A DNA stretch of 64,000 nt from Acidobacteriota bacterium (GTDB lineage: Bacteria > Acidobacteriota > Terriglobia > Bryobacterales > Bryobacteraceae), in the NCBI GenBank assembly GCA_023436715.1, contig JAEZIJ010000096.1, positions 1 through 64,000 of the forward strand, read 5' to 3'. A program made the translations under genes and the position numbers. Positions 51,731 to 59,030 of this stretch are shown one piece after another (within the stretch, counting starts at the first letter, position 1; each line of letters begins with the position of its first letter). Below the pieces are notes generated by a model. It ran no database searches. It was not told where the DNA came from and saw only the letters and a program-made list of their open reading frames with translations.

Positions 51731-52672
51731 ATGTTGGGCACCCCCAAACGCATCCCGGCCGCCGCACTGTGCGTGCTTCTCGGCCTGGCTGCGCCGGTCG
51801 TGGCGCAGGATGAGACGGTTTTCCGCAGCGATACGCGCCTGGTGGTCCTTCACGCCACCGTCCTGGACAAGGACGGCAACCGGGTGACCGACCTGCCCGG
51901 AAGCGCCTTCCGCATTTTCGAGAACGGAGTGGAGCAGCAGCTTAAGGTCTTTCGCAGAGAGGACGCCCCAGTCTCGCTCGGTTTCCTGATTGACGACAGC
52001 GGCAGCATGATCAACAGGCGCGACAAAGTGGCCGCCGCGGCCATGTCGCTGCTCCATGCTTCGCGCTCCGACGACGAAGTTTTTGTGCTTCATTTCAACG
52101 AGAAGGCTTACCTCGACACGGAGTTCACCACGGACCGGGCGAGCCTCGAACGGGGGCTGAACACGTTCGACTCCCGCGGAGCCACCGCGATGCGGGATGC
52201 GCTTCGTCTCGCAATCGAGCATATGGAGCGAAAGGCCTCGGAGGACAAGAAGGTGCTCGTTGTGGTGACCGACGGCGAGGACAACTCGAGCCGCGTCGAC
52301 CGCGACTTTATCGTCCGGTCGGCTCAGCAGAGCGGCGTGATTGTCTACGCCATCGGGTTGCTGACGGATATCGACGATGACCGCAGCCAGGCGGCGAGGC
52401 GCGAACTCGATGCCCTCACCCGCGCGACGGGCGGGAGAGCCTTCTACTTGAACAATGCCAGTGAAACGGATGGCGCGGCACGGGAGATTGCGCGCGAAAT
52501 CCGGAACCAGTACACGCTGGCGTACTCGCCTACGGATGAACAACTGGACGGCACGTACCGCAAGATCCAGGTTCAGGCCGGCGGCAGCCTTACGGTACGG
52601 ACTCGCAGCGGATATTACGCCGGCGGCAAGGCTTCGGCCGAACTGAACAAGCCGGCCGAGACGGCGCGATAG
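51731..52672 (+). CDS. VWA-domain secreted protein (VWFA-related acidobacterial type)
   Basis: A 313-residue exported von Willebrand factor A-like protein. A signal peptide covers residues 1-26 (PVVAQDE cleavage). A short N-terminal beta domain (RLVVLHATVLDKDGNRV) precedes the VWA fold, whose metal-ion site is intact: DDSGSM (D88, S90, S92), then RGATAMRDAL and VTDGEDN. This N-domain plus VWA layout is characteristic of large families in Acidobacteriota. I chose ATG 51731, the closest start to the signal peptide. ATG 51698 is also open. Confidence 0.82.
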   Translation: MLGTPKRIPAAALCVLLGLAAPVVAQDETVFRSDTRLVVLHATVLDKDGNRVTDLPGSAFRIFENGVEQQLKVFRREDAPVSLGFLIDDSGSMINRRDKVAAAAMSLLHASRSDDEVFVLHFNEKAYLDTEFTTDRASLERGLNTFDSRGATAMRDALRLAIEHMERKASEDKKVLVVVTDGEDNSSRVDRDFIVRSAQQSGVIVYAIGLLTDIDDDRSQAARRELDALTRATGGRAFYLNNASETDGAAREIAREIRNQYTLAYSPTDEQLDGTYRKIQVQAGGSLTVRTRSGYYAGGKASAELNKPAETAR

Positions 52673-52678
52673 GGCGGG

Positions 52679-53938
52679 TCAGCTCCTTCTTGAATACCTC
52701 CTGAATACGTCGTCGGCCCAGCGGACGGCTTCCAGGTAGAGGTCCGCGATTCGTTGTGATGGTACCGACAACCGCCGCGCCGCTGCTACCAGCGCGTCCC
52801 ATTCCGCCTGCTCATTGGCCCGCACCAGCGCGTAGACATCCGCAATCGCGCCTCCTGCGGGCGTATCGCCGAGCAGCGCCGCGCGTACGTCGTCGGCCAC
52901 GCTGAGCTGCTCCAGCAGAGCGTCGAGCGGCTGGTCCATCATGACGTCCAGCAGTGAAAACAGGCCCATCAGGAACAATTCCGACGCGCGTCTACCCAAT
53001 CCCGCCGGGTGGGCGATCAGCTCGCAAAAGTGCGCCCGCACTACCGCCGTCAGCGCCAGTTCGCCGGGCTTGTTCCCGGCCAACTGGGGCAGCACCACCA
53101 CCGAGAGCCACTTCCGGACTTCGCTTTCGCCCACCAGCACCAGCGCTTCCTTGATCGACTCTATCCGCCGGTTGAACCCGAACACCGCCGAGTTTACGTA
53201 CCTCAGAAGCTTGTATGTGAGCGAGACCTCGAGCTTCAGCAACGCCTCCAGCCGCCCGTAGTCCAGCTCCGGGCGATGGACTTCCTGGAGGATGCGCAGA
53301 TAGTTCAGCTTGAACCCTGGGATCTCGCGCCCCTGCACGATCACAGGCCGTGCAAAGAAGTATCCCTGGAAAAAGCTGTAGCCCATTTTCCGGGCGCGCT
53401 CGAACTCGGGCTGCGTCTCGACTTTTTCCGCGAGCATCCGGATGCCGCGCCGCCCATAGCGACGCATGAGCGCTTCCTGTTCGGCAGGGTCGGTCGCACG
53501 GAAATCCACCTTGATGATGTCCGCCATCCGGGTGAGAGCGGCCATCTCCTCCCGGTCCGAGAAGTCGTCGAGCGCCAGTAGGTACCCACGCCGCCGCAGC
53601 GCCGCGCAGGCCTCCAGCACCTCCGGGTCCGCGATCACCGATTCCAGAATTTCGATCACTGCCACTTCTCGCGGAAGCAGTGACGCGAAGTCCTCCACCA
53701 GCAATTTGCGGGGGAAATTGATGAACGCGCGCTTTCCTCCCAGAATGTTCTCAACCCCGATGGAGTAAAAGCTGGTCGAGATCACCTGGGAGCTTGCCAG
53801 TGCCCCGTCTGTGCCGTCGTACGCGTCGTTCAGGCACGAACGGAACAACAACTCGTACCCAAACACGCCCAGGCGGCGGTCGAAAATCGCCTGTCGTGCG
53901 ACGAAGACATCCACGTTGATCTTATCGGCGGCAATCAC
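52679..53938 (-). CDS. EAL-HDOD two-domain signalling protein
   Basis: A 419-residue protein with an N-terminal EAL-like domain (about 8-195; VFGYELLFRS in place of EAL, ILALDDFS-like strand, FFQGYFFARP) and a C-terminal HDOD domain (about 205-390; LLRYVNSAVFG, FLMGLFSLLDVMMD). The EAL motif is degenerate, so c-di-GMP hydrolysis is doubtful. Such proteins are usually regulators that bind partners. Its start overlaps the GT39-like gene by four bases, in one operon with galU. Confidence 0.82.
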   Translation of the reverse strand: MIAADKINVDVFVARQAIFDRRLGVFGYELLFRSCLNDAYDGTDGALASSQVISTSFYSIGVENILGGKRAFINFPRKLLVEDFASLLPREVAVIEILESVIADPEVLEACAALRRRGYLLALDDFSDREEMAALTRMADIIKVDFRATDPAEQEALMRRYGRRGIRMLAEKVETQPEFERARKMGYSFFQGYFFARPVIVQGREIPGFKLNYLRILQEVHRPELDYGRLEALLKLEVSLTYKLLRYVNSAVFGFNRRIESIKEALVLVGESEVRKWLSVVVLPQLAGNKPGELALTAVVRAHFCELIAHPAGLGRRASELFLMGLFSLLDVMMDQPLDALLEQLSVADDVRAALLGDTPAGGAIADVYALVRANEQAEWDALVAAARRLSVPSQRIADLYLEAVRWADDVFRRYSRRS

Positions 53939-55338
53939 CGCCGCCTGTAGACAACCGAAAACTCCGTCCCCCCCACCCGCTCATAATCCGCCAGCCAGGG
54001 CTGCAAGTCCGCATAGGACTCAATCGCGAGCCGCGGGTTGTATCTTCCCAATCCGTCGACGATGAAGCTCGGCCGGGAACGCACCAACTCTTGTCGATTC
54101 GAACGAGCCCAGCCGGGAGCCACCGAGTCCGATTCGAACAGGTGGCGGTCCGCCAGCACGCCGTTGAGCGGCTGCGATTCCAGGAACCGCGCCGCGGCCG
54201 GCAGGCGCGTGTAGATGTACAGGTCGGGGCGGTAGCCCCAGACGAACAGCGTATCCCCGGGCCGGGCCTGCTCGTTGACAACACGCGCCGCTTCCCGGCT
54301 GTCGCGATCCATCGCCACATCGCGCCAATCCGAGGGACGCCCGGCTGCCGCATCCCGCGCCAGCAATATGTACCGCGGGCCGAACCGCGCCAGCGGAATC
54401 GCCAGCGCCAGCGCGAGCACCACCGCCGCGCGCCGCCGGGGCATCAGCGTGAAGCCTCGTGACGCGGCCAGTACCATCACCGGCAGAAGCAGGAAATAGT
54501 AGCGCGGGAAAAACCTCCAACCCGCCGCCGCACCCGCCAGTGACAGCGCGGCCCACATCGCCAGGCGCCTGCGTTCCGGCTTCCGCTCCCGCAGCCAACA
54601 CCATCCGGCGCCGATCGCGAGTGCGACGTGGAACCCCAACCAATTGCCCGTGCGTTTCAAGCCGGCCACGAACGGGTTTTCGACGAACGTGTTCCCGGCA
54701 TACAGGAAACCCAACCGCCACACCTGCTCGTAGTAGTCGCCGAGTGCGCCTCGCGCCCAAAGCCAGCCGAGGGCCGCCGCGTTCGGAACCAGGAAGCCCA
54801 TTGCAAGCCGCGGGAGCGCGCGGTACTGCCAGAGCGCGCACGCGGCCAGCACAAAGATGGCTTTGCTGCTGAACAGGAACGCCACGCCCGCCAGCGCGCC
54901 ACTGAGGAACGGGCGGCCTCGCCACGCCAGATATACGGCCGCGATGTGCGGCGCCAGCATCAAGAGGTCCGACGCGAGCGGCACTGCCGCAGCCGGGATT
55001 CCAAAAGTCAGGAAGAACCCGAGCAGCCCCGCCGCCAGCATCCCCTCCCGCTCGCTCCACATGCGGCTCGCGAAGCGGTAAATGAGCACGCACGCGGCAA
55101 ACGCATAGAGCGCGCCGGCCAGCCGCAACATCCAGCCCGCCTGCGCTCCCCACAGCAGGTAAATGGCAGGCACCAGCGGCGGCTTGTCGAACCACACGTC
55201 GCGGTACAGCATCTTGCCGCCGAGCATCTGGATGGCGGCCGCCAGCGGCAGGTCTTCTTCGGTCCAGAGAACGGCGATGTGGCACAGACGGGTTGCCGCG
55301 AGCCCCGCAAGCAGCGCCGCGAAGAACAGCCGTTTCAT
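53935..55338 (-). CDS. Glycosyltransferase family 39-like membrane protein
   Basis: A 467-residue polytopic enzyme with about ten transmembrane helices. Near the start, TEEDLPLAAAIQMLGGKMLYRDVWFDKPPLVP is the conserved periplasmic acidic loop of ArnT/PMT-type transferases that take sugar from a lipid carrier. The C-terminal soluble part has WGYRPDLYIYTRLPAAARFL. It is immediately downstream of galU (adjacent stop and start) and overlaps the EAL-HDOD gene, suggesting glycosylation of lipid or protein in the envelope under regulatory control. Confidence 0.82.
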   Translation of the reverse strand: MKRLFFAALLAGLAATRLCHIAVLWTEEDLPLAAAIQMLGGKMLYRDVWFDKPPLVPAIYLLWGAQAGWMLRLAGALYAFAACVLIYRFASRMWSEREGMLAAGLLGFFLTFGIPAAAVPLASDLLMLAPHIAAVYLAWRGRPFLSGALAGVAFLFSSKAIFVLAACALWQYRALPRLAMGFLVPNAAALGWLWARGALGDYYEQVWRLGFLYAGNTFVENPFVAGLKRTGNWLGFHVALAIGAGWCWLRERKPERRRLAMWAALSLAGAAAGWRFFPRYYFLLLPVMVLAASRGFTLMPRRRAAVVLALALAIPLARFGPRYILLARDAAAGRPSDWRDVAMDRDSREAARVVNEQARPGDTLFVWGYRPDLYIYTRLPAAARFLESQPLNGVLADRHLFESDSVAPGWARSNRQELVRSRPSFIVDGLGRYNPRLAIESYADLQPWLADYERVGGTEFSVVYRRR

Positions 55339-56232
55339 TCAGAACTTCTGAAGCATGCGCTCGAGCGACGCGCGGAGGCAGGGGCCGTGGACCGGGTCCG
55401 CCAGCGCGAACTCGACGAACGTTTCGAAGTAACTGGGAAAATTCCCGATGTCGTACCGGCGCTCGCCCGGCGGCAGTTTCACCGCCAGCACGCGCTTGCC
55501 TTCTTCGCACATGAGCTGAATGGCGTCGGTGAGTTGGATCTCGCCCTTGCGGTCCGGCTGCACACGCCGGATCATGTCGAAGATCACCGGAGAGAACACG
55601 TACCGGCCGGCGATCGCGAGATTGCTCGGTGCTTCACCCGGTTTCGGCTTCTCCACCAGGTTCGCGATGCGGAAGCAATCTCCGTTTTCACCAGCCTCCG
55701 CCGGCCGCACGATGCCATAGTGCACCGTCTGCTCGGGCGGCACTTCCTCGACGGCTATGATGCAACTCGCCCGCCTGTCCTCGAAGATCGCCGTCATTCG
55801 CGCGACGGTCTGCGAATTCGCGTGAAGCCCGAGAATGGAATCGCCCAGCGCTACCACGAACGGTTCCTCGCCCGCGAAGTTCTGGCCGCACAGGATCGCG
55901 TCGCCCAGCCCGCGCTGGAAGCTCTGCCGGGTGTAGAAGAAGTGCGTTTTCAAATCCTCGAACGCCAGTTCCTCCAGCAGTTCCCGCTTGTTTGCCGCGT
56001 TGAGCGCGCGGAGCAGTTCGGGGTCGATGTCGAAATGATCTTCGATGGAAGTCTTGTTCCGGCCGGTGACGAACAATACCTGGTCCAGGCCGTTGGCCGC
56101 CAGTTCCTCCACGACGTACTGCACGATGGGTTTGCGCGCCACCGGAAGCATCTCTTTCGGCTGCGACTTCGTGGCGGGCAGCAGCCGGGTACCGAGACCG
56201 GCCACCGGGACGATTGCGCTTCGGATCACCAT
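55339..56232 (-). CDS. galU: UTP-glucose-1-phosphate uridylyltransferase
   Basis: A 297-residue nucleotidyltransferase making UDP-glucose. VPVAGLGTRLLPATKSQPKE at residues 7-26 is the nucleotide-binding signature, VVALGDSILGL near 125 binds metal, and EKPKPGEAPSNLAI and GEIQLTDAI complete the family pattern. ATG 56232 is where the domain begins. An upstream extension of 28 codons has no family match. First gene of the galU-GT39-EAL/HDOD operon. Confidence 0.92.
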   Translation of the reverse strand: MVIRSAIVPVAGLGTRLLPATKSQPKEMLPVARKPIVQYVVEELAANGLDQVLFVTGRNKTSIEDHFDIDPELLRALNAANKRELLEELAFEDLKTHFFYTRQSFQRGLGDAILCGQNFAGEEPFVVALGDSILGLHANSQTVARMTAIFEDRRASCIIAVEEVPPEQTVHYGIVRPAEAGENGDCFRIANLVEKPKPGEAPSNLAIAGRYVFSPVIFDMIRRVQPDRKGEIQLTDAIQLMCEEGKRVLAVKLPPGERRYDIGNFPSYFETFVEFALADPVHGPCLRASLERMLQKF

Positions 56233-56254
56233 TTGAATATAACAGGACATACCG

Positions 56255-57433
56255 ATGCGATCCGCACTGTTTGCCGCAGTCTTCACGCTCGCCTTCGCGA
56301 GCGCCCAGGAAGACATTTCCCGTCACGTCGCCCCACTGGAGCGCGCGCTCAAGACTTCCGCCGACCCTGGCCTGGTTATGTACGGCATCGCCCGCACCTA
56401 CGCCGCAGCGGGACAGAGCGCGCCCGCGCTCGAATGGCTGTGCCAGATCGTCGCTCTCAACCAGGACTTCGACCCCAGCGGCGACGATGCCTTCGACGCG
56501 ACGCGCTCCACGCCGGAATTCCGCGGCCTCGTTAAGCAAATCGAGAAAGCGACGCCTCCGGTGCGCCGCAGCAGCCCCGCATTCACCATCGCCGATCCCG
56601 ATCTCATCTCCGAAGGCATGGCCTACGACCCCGTAGGGCGCAGGTTCTTCCTGGGGAGCCTGTCCACGCACAAAATTCTCGAGATCACGCCCGAGGGCAA
56701 ATGGCGCGACTTCGCGGCCGAGGGACTTCATCAGGTACTCGGCATGAAAGTAGACCCGGCCACGAACACCCTCTGGGTAGCAGACAACGGCGACAACGAA
56801 TCGGCGGTGCTCTGTTACGACCTGCGCCCGCGAAAGCTCGTCAAGAGGTACGCCGTGCCGGGGACTCACACCCTGAACGACCTCGTAGTGAGCCCGCGCG
56901 GAGACGTGTACATCACCGATACGAAAACCAGCGTCATCTATCGAATCGCAGGCGAAACCGCCACGGAGTTTCTGAAAGGGCTAGAGTACCCGAACGGCAT
57001 CGCCATCTCCGAGGACGGGAGCAAGCTCTTCATCGCTCACTTCGGCGACGGCATCTCCTTAGTCGATGTCGAGACCCGTGCAGATCCTGAAAGCAAGGCT
57101 TCCATGAAGCCGCTGCGCCGCCCTCTACGGGCGCTCGGCGGGGCTCTTCGGTGGTACAACCGATTTGGCGATTGCCGGAATCTGCTTCTCGTGTTCCGGC
57201 AAAGCCTCGGCGGGAACCAGATAGTGTTGCGTCAAGCCTTCCTTCAGAATTTCGAACGCGGTCTGGGGGTCGTCGGCGTACTGGAACAGATCCAGGTCCT
57301 CCTTCGCTATCGTCCCGAACTCCACCAGCGCGTCGAAGTTCACCACCCGCTTCCAATACTCGCTCCCGTAGAGCACAACCACGATTTTCTTCGCCAGCTT
57401 GCGGGTTTGGGTGAGCGTCAGCAACTCCATTAG
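56255..57433 (+). CDS. C-terminally truncated SMP-30/gluconolactonase-like protein
   Basis: An exported protein (signal peptide to about residue 17, FASAQ). Helical residues 20-100 precede a beta-propeller from about 110 (GMAYDPVGRRFFLGS, LWVADNGDNESAV, NDLVVSPRGDVYITD, PNGIAISEDGSKLFIAHFGDG). Similarity stops near residue 277 (about base 57086), so fewer propeller blades remain than usual. The reading frame then continues into the antisense of the LOG gene to 57433, adding about 115 residues with no propeller character. This looks like a rearranged or decaying gene. Confidence 0.7.
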   Translation: MRSALFAAVFTLAFASAQEDISRHVAPLERALKTSADPGLVMYGIARTYAAAGQSAPALEWLCQIVALNQDFDPSGDDAFDATRSTPEFRGLVKQIEKATPPVRRSSPAFTIADPDLISEGMAYDPVGRRFFLGSLSTHKILEITPEGKWRDFAAEGLHQVLGMKVDPATNTLWVADNGDNESAVLCYDLRPRKLVKRYAVPGTHTLNDLVVSPRGDVYITDTKTSVIYRIAGETATEFLKGLEYPNGIAISEDGSKLFIAHFGDGISLVDVETRADPESKASMKPLRRPLRALGGALRWYNRFGDCRNLLLVFRQSLGGNQIVLRQAFLQNFERGLGVVGVLEQIQVLLRYRPELHQRVEVHHPLPILAPVEHNHDFLRQLAGLGERQQLH

Positions 57434-57940
57434 CTCGTCCATCGTCCCGAAGCCGCCCGGGAACACCACCAGCGCCTTTGCCAGGTACGCAAACCAGAAC
57501 TTGCGCATGAAGAAATAGTGGAATTCAAAGCACAGCTCGGGCGTGATATACGGGTTCGGGTACTGCTCGAACGGCAGCCCGATATTCAATCCCACGGTCT
57601 TCCCGCCGGCGTCGGCCGCCCCGCGGTTGGCCGCCTCCATGATGCCGGGCCCCCCGCCGCTGCACACCACGAAGCGCCTGCTGGAGTTCTTCAGCTCTTC
57701 GCTCCACTGGGTGATCAGCCGCGCCAGCGTGCGGGCCTCGCCGTAATAGCGGGCCAAAGGCCCCTGGCACTCTTCCACGCGGGCCGACCCGAAGAAAACA
57801 ACAGTATCCCGAATCTTTTCCCGCCGGAAATGAGATAGCGGTTCGAGATACTCCGACAGGATGCGCAACGCGCGCGCGTCTGGGCTGTCCAGGAACTCCT
57901 CGTTCTTGTACGCGACTTCACACTGTTGATTGTTAGGCAT
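57125..57940 (-). CDS. LOG-family/TIGR00730 Rossmann-fold protein
   Basis: A 271-residue protein of the LOG (Lonely Guy) group, whose known members release free cytokinin bases or hydrolyse nucleoside monophosphates. The family motifs SGGGPGIMEAANRGA near 98 and PGGFGTMDELMELLT near 168 are both present. It is the longer type II form. ATG 57940 overlaps the lpxD stop by eight bases, so it is probably the last gene after lpxD. Cytokinin signalling in bacteria is not implied. Confidence 0.88.
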   Translation of the reverse strand: MPNNQQCEVAYKNEEFLDSPDARALRILSEYLEPLSHFRREKIRDTVVFFGSARVEECQGPLARYYGEARTLARLITQWSEELKNSSRRFVVCSGGGPGIMEAANRGAADAGGKTVGLNIGLPFEQYPNPYITPELCFEFHYFFMRKFWFAYLAKALVVFPGGFGTMDELMELLTLTQTRKLAKKIVVVLYGSEYWKRVVNFDALVEFGTIAKEDLDLFQYADDPQTAFEILKEGLTQHYLVPAEALPEHEKQIPAIAKSVVPPKSPAERP

Positions 57941-58979
57941 CGCTCTGAAAACCATCCCCTTTCGTCTTTTCGAGCTGTTCCACTCTTTTCCTGAGATCCC
58001 TCACGGTCTTCACCATATCGGCCAACTTAGGGAAGGCGGTTACCGCGCGCAGCCATTCCCGCGCATCGAATGCAGGCGACCCTGCAACCACGCTCCCCTC
58101 CTTCACGTCGCCGCCGATGCCGCTCTGAGCGTAAACAACCGCGTTGTCATGTATGGTCAGGTGCCCGGAAACGCCGACCTGCCCGGTCAATACCACATTC
58201 CGCCCCAGAACCGAACTGCCCGCCAGCCCCACCTGCGCGCAGATGATGTTGTTTTCGCCAACCACGCAGGCGTGCCCTATCTGGACAAGGCTGTCGATCT
58301 TCGCGCCCCGCTTGACCCTGCTTTCCCCGATCGTAGCCCGGTCGACGGATGTAAGCGTCTGGATCTCCACGTCGTCCTCGATCACCGTCACACCCGACTG
58401 CACGATCTTGTAGTGCGACCCGTCCGCGTTATGGGCGAACCCGAAACCGTCGCCCCCCACTACCACACCGTTGCCCAGCACTACGCGGTTGCCGATGCGG
58501 CAGAACTCCCGGACCACGGCGTGCGAGTGCGCGTAAAAGTCATCGCCGATCTCAGCGCCCTCGTAAATCACAACGTGCGGGTGAATCACGGCGTTCCGCC
58601 CGATCTTCACGCGCTCGCCCACAACCGCAAACGCGCCGATCGACGCGCCCTCGCCGATCTCGGCCGATGCCGCCACGGACGCCATGGGGTGAATGCCGGG
58701 GCATGGCCGCGGCGGCTGGTAGAACATCGCGAGCGCCCGGGCGAAATCCAGGTAGGGATTTTTCGATACGAGAGACGCGATCGGCATGTCGGGCACCGCC
58801 GCGTTTATCAGAATCGCGCCCGCTTTCGTGTGTTTCACCTTGTGCGCGTACTTGGGATTCGCGAGAAAGGTCAACTCCGACGGTCCCGCCTGCTCCATCG
58901 GCGCTATCCCGCTGATTTCCAGCCCGCCATCACCCACCAGCTCGCAGCCTAACGCCGCGGCGATGTCCTGCAATTTCAC
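57933..58979 (-). CDS. lpxD: UDP-3-O-acylglucosamine N-acyltransferase
   Basis: A 348-residue left-handed beta-helix acyltransferase, the third step of lipid A synthesis. An N-terminal uridine-binding domain (1-100) with LTFLANPKYAHKVKHTKAGAIL precedes hexapeptide repeats (GEGASIGAFAVVGERVKIGRNAVIHPHVVI ...). The GGDGFGFAH catalytic loop is near 204 and a coiled-coil C-terminal helix is near 320. The start is GTG 58979 with GGAGGT nine bases ahead. It supports a Gram-negative outer membrane. lpxA and fabZ are not adjacent. Confidence 0.92.
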   Translation of the reverse strand: MKLQDIAAALGCELVGDGGLEISGIAPMEQAGPSELTFLANPKYAHKVKHTKAGAILINAAVPDMPIASLVSKNPYLDFARALAMFYQPPRPCPGIHPMASVAASAEIGEGASIGAFAVVGERVKIGRNAVIHPHVVIYEGAEIGDDFYAHSHAVVREFCRIGNRVVLGNGVVVGGDGFGFAHNADGSHYKIVQSGVTVIEDDVEIQTLTSVDRATIGESRVKRGAKIDSLVQIGHACVVGENNIICAQVGLAGSSVLGRNVVLTGQVGVSGHLTIHDNAVVYAQSGIGGDVKEGSVVAGSPAFDAREWLRAVTAFPKLADMVKTVRDLRKRVEQLEKTKGDGFQSDA

Positions 58980-59030
58980 AGCTACCTCCGGCCGCTTTTT
59001 AAGACTCGGCACTTTCCAGGGTACACTTGG

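Noticed and set aside
54020..56535. Long open frames overlapping the GT39-like and galU genes on both strands (496 and 635 codons)
   Set aside because: Composition is Arg/Ala/Pro-rich and shadow-like. The GT39-like and galU frames have clear family motifs.
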